Source: DASQFI01 sp035633215
Lineage (GTDB): Bacteria; Acidobacteriota; Vicinamibacteria; Vicinamibacterales; SCN-69-37
Reading direction: 5' to 3'
NCBI GenBank assembly: GCA_035633215.1
Contig: DASQFI010000007.1
Location: 1-64,000 of the forward strand
Length of the DNA stretch: 64,000 nt
In this document: positions 38,499 through 46,752 of the stretch, piece after piece
How positions within the stretch are numbered: position 1 is the first letter of the stretch
Layout: each line of letters opens with the position of its first letter
Made by a program: the position numbers and the translations under genes
The notes under the pieces: model-generated
Seen by the model: only the letters and a program-made list of their open reading frames with translations
Told to the model about the DNA's origin: nothing
Database searches by the model: none

Positions 38499-38944
38499 CA
38501 ACGGGCTCCTTCGGGTTCGACGAACAGCATCAGACCGTCCACGCGGACGACGCGGACGCGCGTCCCACGCGCCATCGGCACGGGGCTCGCGTTGCGCGCC
38601 GACCAGGCCGAGCCGCGCAGCTCGACCTTCCCGACCGCGCCGGGCGCAAGCTCCTCGCTGACGTGACCGATCTCACCAACCAGCGCGTCGACCGGCGGCA
38701 GTTGCGGATCGAGCTGAAACCAGCTCAGGAGCCGGCTGCGAAAGAGGAGCAGCCCGACCACCGACAGTCCCGCGAACAACAGAAGCTGCACCCAGCCGGG
38801 CCCGGCCAGGCCCATTCTGGACAGGAGTCCGACGATGACGGCGCCGACGCCGAAAAAGATGATGTAGAACCCTCCGGCGGACGCCATTTCAGCGAGCACC
38901 AGGAGGAGCCCCAGCACGAGCCAGTGCCACCAGAGAATATCCAT
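38498..38944 (-). CDS. Short NfeD-like membrane protein
   Basis: 148 residues. It begins MDILWWHWLVLGLLLVLAEM; three or four membrane helices in the first half are followed by an OB-fold domain (about residues 85-148, VGEIGHVSEELAPGAVGKVE and RGTRVRVVRVDGLMLFVEP). It lacks the ClpP-like protease part of long NfeD. NfeD partners with the adjacent SPFH protein. ATG at 38944 shares bases with the divergent ATG at 38943 (CATG), so the two genes start on opposite strands at the same point unless the neighbour starts at 38964. Confidence 0.9.
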   Translation of the reverse strand: MDILWWHWLVLGLLLVLAEMASAGGFYIIFFGVGAVIVGLLSRMGLAGPGWVQLLLFAGLSVVGLLLFRSRLLSWFQLDPQLPPVDALVGEIGHVSEELAPGAVGKVELRGSAWSARNASPVPMARGTRVRVVRVDGLMLFVEPEGAR

Positions 38945-40778
38945 GGTTGAATCCCGCGAGATTATGAGTCCGCACGGGCAGACCGCGCAAATCGGCGTGC
39001 ACACGTTCTTGTTCGCGGTGTTTCTGGTCGCACTGATCGCGACATCGCCGCCGCGCGCGATTGGCGATGGCGGCGAGTACCTCGCGATGGCACTCGACAT
39101 GGGCGCCGGCAGCGGCCCCTGGCTGACGAATGACGATGCCGCCCGGCTCCGGCCGGCGCTCGCCACGGTCGACGGCGTCCGCGACTGGGATCCGGCCTCG
39201 GTCGCGCATCAAAGTCGGGACGGGACGCGCGATTTCGTCCACTTCTGGTTCTATCCAGCCCTGGCTGCGCCCCTCGTCCGCGCGGCCGCTGCTGCCGGGA
39301 TGAGTCCGGTCCACGGATTCGCCGCGCTCAACGTGCTGCTGCTGACAATTGCGTTCTGCGTGGCGGTGCCGCGCATCGGGCCGGTGCTCGCGTGGCTGCT
39401 GTGCGCGGGGCCGGTGCTCTGGTGGATCGACAAGCCGCATACCGAGGTGTTCACGTTCTCGTTGCTGTCGTTGGCCGCCCTGCTGCTCGCCGAGTCGCCG
39501 GGATGGGCGATCGCCGCCGCTGGCGTCGCCGCCACGCAAAACCCACCCATCTTCGTCGTCGTCCCCGCCGCTCTCCTGGCGATGGCGCTGACTCGCCCGG
39601 CCCTCCTGCGATCCGCGGGGGTGTGGGCGGGAGTGGCTGGCGCAGCCGCTTTACTCGGCGCGCACATGCTCTACTACGCGCTCCGGCACGACACGCCGTT
39701 TCTGTTGCTCGGCGCGACTCGGGGCGTGTGGCCAAACCTGACGGAGCTGATGGTCGTCCCCTTCGACACGAATCTCGGACTTTTCCCCACCTTTCCCGCG
39801 CTCACGCTGCTCATCGTCGTCGCCGTACTCGCGCTCGTCTGGCGGCCGCAAACGTGGTGGACGCCGGACGTTCTGCTCTCAGTGATCGTCCTGCCGGTTT
39901 TCCTCGTCTCGTTCACTCAAACCACCAACGTCCATCACGGCGGGACGCCCGGGCTCAGCCGGTACGGCGTGTGGCTCGTGCCGCTCGCGATTCCGGTGCT
40001 GCGGGCCGCACGCTCAGTTTCCGCAGGCTGGTTGAACAGGCTCGCGATCGCTCTGGCCATCCCGTCCGTCATCGCCTCGGCGCTCATCTTCCATCCGCGG
40101 CATCCGGACAACTACCGCGAGCCGACGGCGCTCGCGCAGTTCCTCTGGACGCGGTATCCGTCCGTGACCAACCCACTCCCGGAGATCTTCGGAGATGTGC
40201 TGACGCCTGGCATCGAGCCGACGCTGCCAATCGCGACGGCGTCGTGCGAGAAGGTGCTGCTCGTCGGGCGGGGCGAAGCGCAGGGCATGTGGCCGATCCC
40301 TTGTTATCCGGCGGAGGTGCCGCTGCATTGCCGCACGCCCGAAGCGCTCTGCTACGCGAACCGCACGGCAGACGGGTATCGGTTTTCGCCGACCCGCGAT
40401 CCCGCCGGGCCGCGGTTCAAGTTCGCAGGGGACCGGACGTGGAGCCGCGCTTCGGAAGCTGTTGTCCGGAGGATTCTGGACGAGCTTGGTTGGCCAACGC
40501 TCCGATCGCCAGACGCGGATGCGTCGATGATTGTGGGCAGTCGGGGGATTGAGCTGGTCAGAAGCCTCGAGGCCTCCGATCGGATGTTCGTCGTTGCCGT
40601 GAGGACCGCAGGTGATGCGGAGATCGATGTACGCCGGTCGGCCAGGATGTCGTGGCGTTTGATTGATCCAGAGACGGATACCGAAACCGGTCAGATCAGT
40701 TTCCGGGGGGCGAACGCCGAGACGCTCAGAGTTCGTCTTCCGGCGAAACGCCCTTTCGTGATCCTGGTGGTGAAGTGA
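38943..40778 (+). CDS. Polytopic membrane protein, possible lipid-linked-sugar glycosyltransferase
   Basis: 611 residues. The N-terminal two thirds has about 10 hydrophobic helices (for example HTFLFAVFLVALIATSPP, FPALTLLIVVAVLALVW, VLLSVIVLPVFLVSF), with an acidic IGDGGEYLAMALDMG motif after TM1 reminiscent of the first-loop Asp of GT-C enzymes. The C-terminal about 180 residues are soluble. The resemblance to GT-C/dolichyl-phosphate-mannose transferases is architectural; I cannot assign a family with certainty. The start may be ATG 38943 or ATG 38964. A perfect bidirectional terminator follows. Confidence 0.65.
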   Translation: MVESREIMSPHGQTAQIGVHTFLFAVFLVALIATSPPRAIGDGGEYLAMALDMGAGSGPWLTNDDAARLRPALATVDGVRDWDPASVAHQSRDGTRDFVHFWFYPALAAPLVRAAAAAGMSPVHGFAALNVLLLTIAFCVAVPRIGPVLAWLLCAGPVLWWIDKPHTEVFTFSLLSLAALLLAESPGWAIAAAGVAATQNPPIFVVVPAALLAMALTRPALLRSAGVWAGVAGAAALLGAHMLYYALRHDTPFLLLGATRGVWPNLTELMVVPFDTNLGLFPTFPALTLLIVVAVLALVWRPQTWWTPDVLLSVIVLPVFLVSFTQTTNVHHGGTPGLSRYGVWLVPLAIPVLRAARSVSAGWLNRLAIALAIPSVIASALIFHPRHPDNYREPTALAQFLWTRYPSVTNPLPEIFGDVLTPGIEPTLPIATASCEKVLLVGRGEAQGMWPIPCYPAEVPLHCRTPEALCYANRTADGYRFSPTRDPAGPRFKFAGDRTWSRASEAVVRRILDELGWPTLRSPDADASMIVGSRGIELVRSLEASDRMFVVAVRTAGDAEIDVRRSARMSWRLIDPETDTETGQISFRGANAETLRVRLPAKRPFVILVVK

Positions 40779-40781
40779 GGA

Positions 40782-40839
40782 AAAGACCTCGGGTTTCGTT
40801 TTTTGAAACAACAACGCAAAAACGAAACCCGAGGTCTTT
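40782..40839. terminator. Bidirectional intrinsic terminator
   Basis: A perfect 22-bp inverted repeat (40782-40803 and 40818-40839, AAAGACCTCGGGTTTCGTTT...) with a 14-base loop gives A-rich and T-rich ends on both strands. It separates the convergent polytopic protein gene and a small minus-strand gene, and reaches into the latter's stop codon. Confidence 0.9.
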
Positions 40840-41062
40840 ACCAGTGACTGTGCCACCCCGATCGTTCGAGCTCCCGCAGGCGTGACGCCGCTTCCGCCGA
40901 GGCCGCCTCGCGGTCGGGAAAACGCCACGAGACCAGCCTTCGGCCATTGCGCGTGATCTGCAACTCCCATTCCGAGCCGAGTGGCTGAATCTCGGCGTCG
41001 ATGTAGGCATAGCGCTTGCGCACACGCCAGAGGCGTTGGATGGAACGGGAGCGACCGCTCAT
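40838..41062 (-). CDS. Small hypothetical protein
   Basis: 74 residues, basic, tryptophan-rich (ending ELERSGWHSHW), with two probable beta strands (EWELQITRNGRRLVSWRF) and a helix (REAASAEAASRLREL). I recognise no family. The shared terminator at its 3' end and the divergent 98-bp promoter gap with the next gene support a real gene. Confidence 0.6.
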   Translation of the reverse strand: MSGRSRSIQRLWRVRKRYAYIDAEIQPLGSEWELQITRNGRRLVSWRFPDREAASAEAASRLRELERSGWHSHW

Positions 41063-41160
41063 CGGGGCCGCCCGAGTCTACTCCCCTCTTTCCTGGAAAT
41101 CCTGGAACCGGTCTCCTCTTCGCCTCGTCTCACCTTCGAAACGCCATCGAAAGGACAGTC

Positions 41161-41772
41161 ATGCGCATTCTGGCTATCGTTCTGATCGTCGTTGCCGTCG
41201 GCCTGACCGTCGTCACCGTTCAGTCCACGGACCAGTCGCGCACGTCCGACTCGCTGGAGCGGGTGTTTGCGCCGGGCGGGCGGATCAAGATGGACCTCTC
41301 GGCTGGCGGATACCGCATCGAGCCGAGCCGGGACAATGTCATCCGGATGAACTGGAGCGTGCGGGACGCCTGGCGGCTCAGCCGCACCGACGTCCGCGCG
41401 GACGTTCGTGGTTCCGAAGCGAGCCTCATGACCGACGGGTCCGGCAACGGATTCCGAGTGGTCATCGAGGTGCCCCGGCAATCCAACCTGCACGTGCGCC
41501 TCACCGCGGGCGAGCTCACGCTTCGCGGCATCGAGGGCGACAAGGACGTCGAGCTCCACGCCGGCGAGCTCGATCTCGACGTCGGCCGCGCGGAGGATTA
41601 CGGCCGTGTGGACGCCGGCATCTGGGCCGGCGAGCTGGACGCGAGTCCGTTCCGGGTTTCCAAGGAAGGGCTGTTCCGGTCGTTCCGCTGGACGGGCCAG
41701 GGCAAGTACCGGCTCCACGCCCATCTCAAGGCGGGCGAGATTCGGATGCGGGCGAGCGGACCTGCGAAGTAG
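41161..41772 (+). CDS. DUF4097-like secreted beta-repeat protein
   Basis: 203 residues. A signal or anchor (ILAIVLIVVAVGLTVVTV) is followed by short repeated strands with GEL/GEI turns (LTAGELTLRGI, LHAGELDLDV, IWAGELDASPF, LKAGEIRMRA), the pattern of a small beta-helix or DUF4097-type adhesin-like domain. Function is unknown. ATG at 41161 follows AAGGACAG. It converges on the slipin gene with a 30-bp gap. Confidence 0.7.
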   Translation: MRILAIVLIVVAVGLTVVTVQSTDQSRTSDSLERVFAPGGRIKMDLSAGGYRIEPSRDNVIRMNWSVRDAWRLSRTDVRADVRGSEASLMTDGSGNGFRVVIEVPRQSNLHVRLTAGELTLRGIEGDKDVELHAGELDLDVGRAEDYGRVDAGIWAGELDASPFRVSKEGLFRSFRWTGQGKYRLHAHLKAGEIRMRASGPAK

Positions 41773-41802
41773 TTCTTGTGCCGGGAAAGTTGAACGTTGC
41801 GC

Positions 41803-42585
41803 TCAGGACCCTGTTCGGTCGGGACGCGCGGCCCCGCCGGTCATCTGCGCCAGAAGGTGCAGCATCTCAATCGGCAGCGGAAACACGATGGTCGAGTTCT
41901 TCTCCGCGGCGATTTCGGTGAGCGTCTGCAGATACCGGAGCGTGATCGCCACGGGTTGGGTGGAAATGACGCCGGCCGCCTCCGCCAGCTTGGCCGACGC
42001 CTCGAGCTCGCCCGCGGCGTGAATAATCTTGGCGCGCTTTTCCCGCTCGGCTTCGGCCTGACGCGCGATCGCGCGCTGCATATCCGGCGGCAGGTCGACG
42101 TGTTTGACCTCGACGGCCGAGACCTTGATCCCCCAGACGTCCGTCTGCTCGTCGAGAATGTGTTGCAGCTGTTGATTGAGTCGCTCCCGCTGGGCCAGGA
42201 GGTCATCGAGCTCCGCCTGCCCAAGAACGCTGCGCAACGTCGTCTGCGCGAGTTGTGAGGTCGCGTACTTGTAGTCCTCCACTTCGACGATCGCGCGGCG
42301 AGGATCCACGACGCGGAAATAGACGACCGCGTTCACCTTGACCGAGACGTTGTCCCTCGTGATGACATCCTGCGGCGGCACGTCGTGCACGACCGTGCGG
42401 AGAGTCACACGGACCATCCGATCGATCGGCTTGAACACGAGAATGACGCCGGGCCCCTTGGCCTGGGGCAGCAGCTTTCCCAGCCGGAAAATCACACCAC
42501 GCTCGTACTCGGCGAGGATCTTGATCGAGCTGAGGACGTAGAGGACCACAATCAGGACGACGAGGAGGGCAGGCGGGAACGACAT
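41803..42585 (-). CDS. Slipin (SPFH/stomatin family)
   Basis: 260 residues. N-terminal membrane segment (ALLVVLIVVLYVLSSIKIL), then a stomatin domain (EYERGVIFRLGKLLPQAKGP, VPPQDVITRDNVSVKVNAVV, YKYATSQLAQTTLRSVLGQA, WGIKVSAVEVKHVDLPPDMQ) and a short coiled coil (RQAEAEREKRAKIIHAAGEL). Slipins are membrane scaffold proteins, and their partner is the long NfeD encoded 9 bp upstream. It is distinct in length and sequence from the QmcA-like protein at 37563-38498. Confidence 0.95.
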   Translation of the reverse strand: MSFPPALLVVLIVVLYVLSSIKILAEYERGVIFRLGKLLPQAKGPGVILVFKPIDRMVRVTLRTVVHDVPPQDVITRDNVSVKVNAVVYFRVVDPRRAIVEVEDYKYATSQLAQTTLRSVLGQAELDDLLAQRERLNQQLQHILDEQTDVWGIKVSAVEVKHVDLPPDMQRAIARQAEAEREKRAKIIHAAGELEASAKLAEAAGVISTQPVAITLRYLQTLTEIAAEKNSTIVFPLPIEMLHLLAQMTGGAARPDRTGS

Positions 42586-42594
42586 CGGAACACC

Positions 42595-43926
42595 TCACAC
42601 CTTTCGCACGCTGAGCGTCAAGCCATCGAGATCGGTCACGCGGACGCGCGTCCCCTCGGCGATGGGTTCAGTCGAGACCGCGCGCCAGATCTCTCCTCGA
42701 AGCCGAATCTGGCCGGGCCGGCCGGGCTCAATCGCGGTCAGAACTTCCCCCGCCGCCCCGATTATCCCGGCCGCGCCGGTGACCGGACGCTGGCCCTGCA
42801 CCTTCACGGCCAGGCGCACCAGAAAGAGGGCGATGCCCGCGAAGCCCAGGACGACGGGCACCACGAATCGGAGACTCAGTCGCAGTTCCGGCTCTGGCGC
42901 ATCCATGAGAATCATGGCGCCGAACACCAGACTGACGATGCCACCAGCCGTCAGTAATCCGTAGCTCGTCACTTTGATTTCGAGGCCCAGCAGCAGGAGG
43001 CCGAACACGATTAGCAGCAGGCCGGCGTAGTTCACCGGCAGCAGCTGCAGGGCGAAGAACGCCAGCAGCAGGGAGATCCCGCCCACGACCCCGGGCACCA
43101 CCGCGCCCGGTGTCCACATCTCGACGGTCAGCCCCAGGATTCCCAGGCTCAACAGGAGAAACGCGATGGTCGGATGCGCGATGGCACTGAGCGCCCGCTG
43201 GCGCTGCGTCATTTCGATCGACACGATCGTCGCGCCGGTCGTCGCCAGCGTCACCGTCGTGCTGTCGAACCGCCTGACCGGACGCCCGTCCAGTTGCCGC
43301 AACAGATCGGGCACGTCCGACGCCAGCAGATCGATCAGCGGTGGCGACGCGGCGAGCGCCTCTCGTTCGGTGAAGGCGCGGCTCTCGTTGACTGCCTGTT
43401 CGGCCAGCGCGACATTGCGACGGCGTCCGCCAGCGAGCGTGCGCGCGTAGGCGGCCACGTCGGCCGCGGCCTTTTTCGCGGTCGTCTCGTCGACCTTCTC
43501 GCCGCCGGCCGCGACCGGGTGAGCCGCGCCGATGTGCGTGCCCGGGGCCATCGCGGCCACATCGGCGGCAATCGTCAGAATGAATCCGGCTGATGCGGCG
43601 CGCGCGCCTGCAGGCCCCACGAAGATGGCCACCGGGGTCTTCGCCGCCAGCATCCGCGCGACGATGTCCCGCGTCGAGTCGACAAGGCCGCCGGGCGTTC
43701 GCAACGTGAACACGACGAGCGCCGCCCCGTCCCGATCGGCGAGATCCATCGTCTGGATCATGTACTCGGCCGAGACCGGATGAATGATGCTGTCGACGGT
43801 CGCGACGTAGACCACACGGGCGGTTGATGCTGGCGGGGGCTGGTTCGCGATGAGCGTCCCAGTCAGCGCGGATGTTGCGCCAAGGAAAAGACCCGCCGCG
43901 AGCCTCCGACTGGTGAGAAGGACCAT
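42595..43926 (-). CDS. Long NfeD (ClpP-class membrane serine protease with OB domain)
   Basis: 443 residues. Signal peptide (ARLAAGLFLGATSALTGTLIA-like segment near residues 8-27), then a ClpP-class protease domain (about residues 38-225) with the nucleophile serine in ARAASAGFILTIAAD and GTHIGAAHPV, then membrane helices (about 240-360) and a C-terminal NfeD OB domain (VLTAIEPGRPGQIRLRGEIW). Archaeal homologues cleave the C-terminus of the partner stomatin. The slipin gene immediately follows, so this is a canonical NfeD-stomatin operon. Confidence 0.94.
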   Translation of the reverse strand: MVLLTSRRLAAGLFLGATSALTGTLIANQPPPASTARVVYVATVDSIIHPVSAEYMIQTMDLADRDGAALVVFTLRTPGGLVDSTRDIVARMLAAKTPVAIFVGPAGARAASAGFILTIAADVAAMAPGTHIGAAHPVAAGGEKVDETTAKKAAADVAAYARTLAGGRRRNVALAEQAVNESRAFTEREALAASPPLIDLLASDVPDLLRQLDGRPVRRFDSTTVTLATTGATIVSIEMTQRQRALSAIAHPTIAFLLLSLGILGLTVEMWTPGAVVPGVVGGISLLLAFFALQLLPVNYAGLLLIVFGLLLLGLEIKVTSYGLLTAGGIVSLVFGAMILMDAPEPELRLSLRFVVPVVLGFAGIALFLVRLAVKVQGQRPVTGAAGIIGAAGEVLTAIEPGRPGQIRLRGEIWRAVSTEPIAEGTRVRVTDLDGLTLSVRKV

Positions 43927-44043
43927 CTAGCTGTGGATCCTGTTCTTATTCTCCTCCCATGGGGTGGAATCGTGGGCCCGGACGCAAGTCGGCTATGCGC
44001 AAGGCAGGCTGGCGAACAAGGCGGCAATTGTTGGCTTTGTTTC

Positions 44044-44099
44044 GTGCCGGGGGTGGGGATCGAACCCACACGATCCTTTGGGGATCTCAGGATTTTAAG
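44044..44099 (-). pseudogene. tRNA-Leu 3'-half remnant, possible attachment-site duplicate
   Basis: From the anticodon loop (CTTAAAA) to the discriminator base, this matches tRNA-Leu(TAA) at 45002-45091 in the same orientation. The T-arm and acceptor 3' strand are identical over 29 bases. The variable arm differs but keeps complementarity (GATCC/GGATC against GGGCC/GGCCC). The 5' half, anticodon 5' strand and CCA are missing. A break at the anticodon loop is typical of integrase att sites. Confidence 0.8.
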
Positions 44100-44455
44100 A
44101 GCATCCATGACGCTCGCGTTCTATGTGAGGTGACGGAAGGCTCCGGGCGACAGCCAAAAACGCTTGTCGGTACGGCGGGTACGACGGGTCCCAGGAACGA
44201 ACTGACGCTGGCCCGCTTCTTTAGTTAAGGAAGATGACCAGCGTCAGAACGTTCCTTGGACCTGCCGTACCCGTCGGACCGACAAGTGCTTCTGACAAGC
44301 GCTTCCTGGCCGCCCAAATGCAGCGCTACTCGCCGCCGCTGCCCCTGAACTGGTCGTCCTCGTCGGCGGACAGCACGTTGAAGCTCGTGAGCGATCCGTA
44401 GCTGCAGAACGTGCGGCGTCTGCGGATTTGCTGATGGTTTTCTGCTTCTTGATGG
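44100..44455. other. Gene-poor stretch between the tRNA remnant and the secreted protein
   Basis: About 356 bp. It holds the inverted repeat at 44159-44290. To its right, an open minus-strand frame with protein-like composition ends at TAG 44326-44328 (tail SFNVLSADEDDQFRGSGGE). It has no clear start and may be the 3' remnant of a decayed gene. Nothing else is recognisable. Confidence 0.4.
44159..44290. repeat. Long inverted repeat, about 55-bp arms
   Basis: The left arm (44159-44213) and right arm (44236-44290) are about 80-85% complementary around a 22-base spacer. Each contains GGTACGGCGGGTACGACGG-like and GACGCTGG words. The right arm includes CCTGCCGTACCCGTCGGACC, also found near 29649. 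Confidence 0.75.
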
Positions 44456-44845
44456 CTACTTGGCGCGCTCGGCGTCGACCGTGACCTCTGCCGTCTGTCC
44501 GTTGAATTCGAGCTTTTGAGTGCCCTGAAGGCGGCCTTTCGCGTGCGTCAGCGTGAACGAGCGAAGCGGGCCCTCCGGCTGCTGGACCTGGAAGGTGACC
44601 TTGGACCCGTCAACGACGCCTTTCTCGATCTTCCACTGCCGCGCGGCCTCGGGGCCGATCGTGCCGCTGAGAACCTTGCCCTTCTGCGTGAAATGGAATG
44701 TGAACGTGATCGACTGCGTCTCTCCGCTGGGCGCCGTCCGCGTGAACTTGGCGTTCCAGTTGCCGGTGAGGTCAGTCGCCTGCGCCGCGGTCGCGGCCGG
44801 AAGGAGCGCGAGGGCCACCAGTACGATGGCTGCGAGCGTTTTCAT
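44456..44845 (-). CDS. Small secreted beta-rich protein
   Basis: 129 residues. Signal peptide (LAAIVLVALALLPAATAA, cleavage before Q), then TDLTGNWNAKFTRTAPSGET and alternating strands (SITFTFHFTQKGKVLSGTIG, KVTFQVQQPEGPLRSFTLTH). It resembles the GKW-type secreted proteins at 27452-29237 in fold class but is not obviously paralogous. ATG at 44845 is chosen at the signal peptide; the longer frame would run into the tRNA gene. It lies between tRNA-Leu and the tRNA remnant, so it may be cargo of a former integrated element. Confidence 0.75.
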   Translation of the reverse strand: MKTLAAIVLVALALLPAATAAQATDLTGNWNAKFTRTAPSGETQSITFTFHFTQKGKVLSGTIGPEAARQWKIEKGVVDGSKVTFQVQQPEGPLRSFTLTHAKGRLQGTQKLEFNGQTAEVTVDAERAK

Positions 44846-45001
44846 GGATTCTGTTAACGATCTATCCATGAAGAAGGTTCCCCAGCGACGGCCGCCGCGG
44901 CATCCCGTCGTCAAAACGTGAGCCCAGCGTAGCCACGAGTCAACCGCGACCAGCCACGAAAGGCCGCGAGCACCTTGAAACGGGCTGAAATTGCCTGAAA
45001 A

Positions 45002-45091
45002 TGGTGCCGGGGGTGGGGATCGAACCCACACGGGCCTTGTGGGCCCTCAGGATTTTAAGTCCTGTGCGTCTGCCAGTTTCGCCACCCCGGC
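45002..45091 (-). tRNA. tRNA-Leu (TAA anticodon)
   Basis: On the minus strand the gene begins GCCGGGGTGGCGAAACTGG and ends CCCCGGCACCA with encoded CCA. The 7-bp acceptor stem GCCGGGG/CCCCGGC, anticodon stem CAGGA/TCCTG with loop CTTAAAA, class-II variable arm GGGCC/GGCCC and T-loop GTTCGATCC are all intact. Anticodon TAA reads UUA/UUG leucine codons. Confidence 0.97.
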
Positions 45092-45245
45092 CTCGACGAT
45101 CATACCAACGCACACCCATTCACCCACTGAAGTGCGACCGCTGCACGTGGTTCGTAAGCGCTTACGTACGTCGTAACGATTCCCGCTCCCGGCCTGTCTG
45201 ATTTTGGACTTCCCAGACGGTCCCGCTCTTGCAAAACTGGGGGCC

Positions 45246-46190
45246 ATGCCACGACTGGCCCGATGGATATTGGTGTTCTTACTTGTGGCCGGCATCGGTT
45301 CCGCGCGCCTCGCGGCTGGACAGACGCCACCGCCGCCCGCCACGTCGACGCCGCAGGATCCAGCCCCGGCTCAGGCCGCGCCACAGGCGCCCGCGTCGCA
45401 GCCGGCCGAGGATGACGACCGGGTGACCAGGCTCGTCGAGCCCGACTTCACCGTCGTGAACCTGCCGACGACGCTCATCCTGCCGCGACATGCCCTGAAC
45501 TTTCGGCTGACCCATCGGTTCCTGGGCAATCTGCGGCAGGGCTCGTTTACCGACAACCTGAGCAATCTCTTCGGGCTCGACAACGGCGCGATCATCGGCC
45601 TGGAATTCCGCTATGCGCCAATTCGACACGTGCAGGCGATCGTGTACCGCAACAACCTGAGCAAGACGATCCAGTTCACGGGGCAGTACGAGGCGATCCG
45701 GCAGGGCGCGTCGAGCCCGGTCTCGGCGTCGGCGATTGTGTCGATCGAGGGGACCAACAACTTCCGTTCCGGCCATTCTGACGATGAAGGCGGCGGCGAA
45801 CACGACCATGGCGTCGCGACCGGCCACCGATCACCTGCGTTGGGTGGAATCATCTCGCGGAGCTTTTCCGATCGCCTCGCCGTGTACGCTGTGCCGATGT
45901 GGGTGCACCACGTCATCCCGTCGCCGGCGAGAGACACGTTTTACATCGGCGTCGGGGGCCGGGCGCGCCTCATGCGCACCGTCTATGTCGTCGGCGAGGT
46001 CTCGCCGCGACTGAACGGATACGCGCCGGGCCATCCGGCATTCGCGTTCGGCATCGAGCGTCGGGCCGGTGGCCACATGTTTCAGTTGAACTTCGGCAAC
46101 TCTCTGGCCAGCACGTACGGCCAGACTGCGCAAGGCGGCTTCCCCGACACCATCTACTTGGGTTTCAACCTGGGGCGGAAGTTCTATTAA
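45246..46190 (+). CDS. Putative outer-membrane beta-barrel protein (DUF5777-like)
   Basis: 314 residues. Signal peptide (RWILVFLLVAGIGSARLAAG, cleavage before Q), a Pro/Ala/Gln-rich linker (about residues 25-60) and a domain with LILPRHALNFRLTHRFLGNL, GLEFRYAPIRHVQAIVYRNN and a C-terminal strand ending in aromatic tyrosine (YLGFNLGRKFY), as expected of outer-membrane barrels. A His/Asp/Glu-rich loop (DDEGGGEHDHG) could bind metal. Similar proteins in other phyla occur next to YceI or CHRD-like genes, and two CHRD lipoproteins follow here. Family assignment is tentative. Confidence 0.7.
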   Translation: MPRLARWILVFLLVAGIGSARLAAGQTPPPPATSTPQDPAPAQAAPQAPASQPAEDDDRVTRLVEPDFTVVNLPTTLILPRHALNFRLTHRFLGNLRQGSFTDNLSNLFGLDNGAIIGLEFRYAPIRHVQAIVYRNNLSKTIQFTGQYEAIRQGASSPVSASAIVSIEGTNNFRSGHSDDEGGGEHDHGVATGHRSPALGGIISRSFSDRLAVYAVPMWVHHVIPSPARDTFYIGVGGRARLMRTVYVVGEVSPRLNGYAPGHPAFAFGIERRAGGHMFQLNFGNSLASTYGQTAQGGFPDTIYLGFNLGRKFY

Positions 46191-46219
46191 CGGGCAAGCA
46201 GCGACGGGAGGACAGATCG

Positions 46220-46741
46220 ATGAGAAAGCTCTATTTTCTGCCAGTGCTCGCAGTGGCCCTGATGGCCGCAAGCTGCGACGAAGACTCGCCAGCCAACCCT
46301 TCGGAAATCGCTCCGACGTTCTCGATGGCGTTGTTGGCGTCAAATGAAGTGCCGCTCGTCACCAACGTCGAAACATCGTGCACGGGCAACGTGACCATCA
46401 GGTTGAACATTACCCGTGATGCGGCGCAAGTGATCACGGCTACGAACGTTGACTTCACGGCGAATATCTCCGGCTGTCCGTCAACCACTAACATCATCGC
46501 CGCGCACATCCATGAGGGGCCCGCGGGCGTGGCAGCACCCGTCGTGATCGGCACCGGTATCGCCAGCGGCCAGGTCCCACTCGTCAATGGCGCGGGCTCC
46601 TTCACGAGGAACGGCGTCAATGTGACCGACCTGTCGATCATTCGGCGGATTTTGGACAATCCGAACGCGTTCTACTTCAACATCCACAGCACGGCGAACG
46701 GCGGCGGCGTGATCCGGGCCCAACTCGTGCGGACGCAATAA
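46220..46741 (+). CDS. CHRD-domain lipoprotein 1
   Basis: 173 residues. Lipoprotein signal (FLPVLAVALMAASC, lipobox cysteine), then a CHRD domain (about residues 35-172): ALLASNEVPLVTNVETSCTG, IIAAHIHEGPAGVAAPVVI and the closing FYFNIHSTANGGGVIRAQL. CHRD domains occur in chordin and in many bacterial surface proteins; their role there is unknown, though the conserved His residues suggest ligand or metal binding. GGGAGGA precedes ATG 46220. It lies 29 bp downstream of the barrel gene, probably in one operon. Confidence 0.88.
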   Translation: MRKLYFLPVLAVALMAASCDEDSPANPSEIAPTFSMALLASNEVPLVTNVETSCTGNVTIRLNITRDAAQVITATNVDFTANISGCPSTTNIIAAHIHEGPAGVAAPVVIGTGIASGQVPLVNGAGSFTRNGVNVTDLSIIRRILDNPNAFYFNIHSTANGGGVIRAQLVRTQ

Positions 46742-46752
46742 GAAGATTGGCT

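Noticed and set aside
44044..44135. A second complete tRNA-Leu gene
   Set aside because: No acceptor 5' strand, no pairing anticodon 5' strand and no CCA; only the 3' half is present.
44846..45031. N-terminal extension of the secreted protein gene to 45031
   Set aside because: It would overlap the tRNA-Leu gene; the signal peptide begins at ATG 44845.
45153..45166. CGTAAGCGCTTACG palindrome upstream of the barrel gene as an operator
   Set aside because: It is a perfect 14-bp dyad, but isolated short palindromes are expected by chance in this length of DNA and no regulator is nearby.
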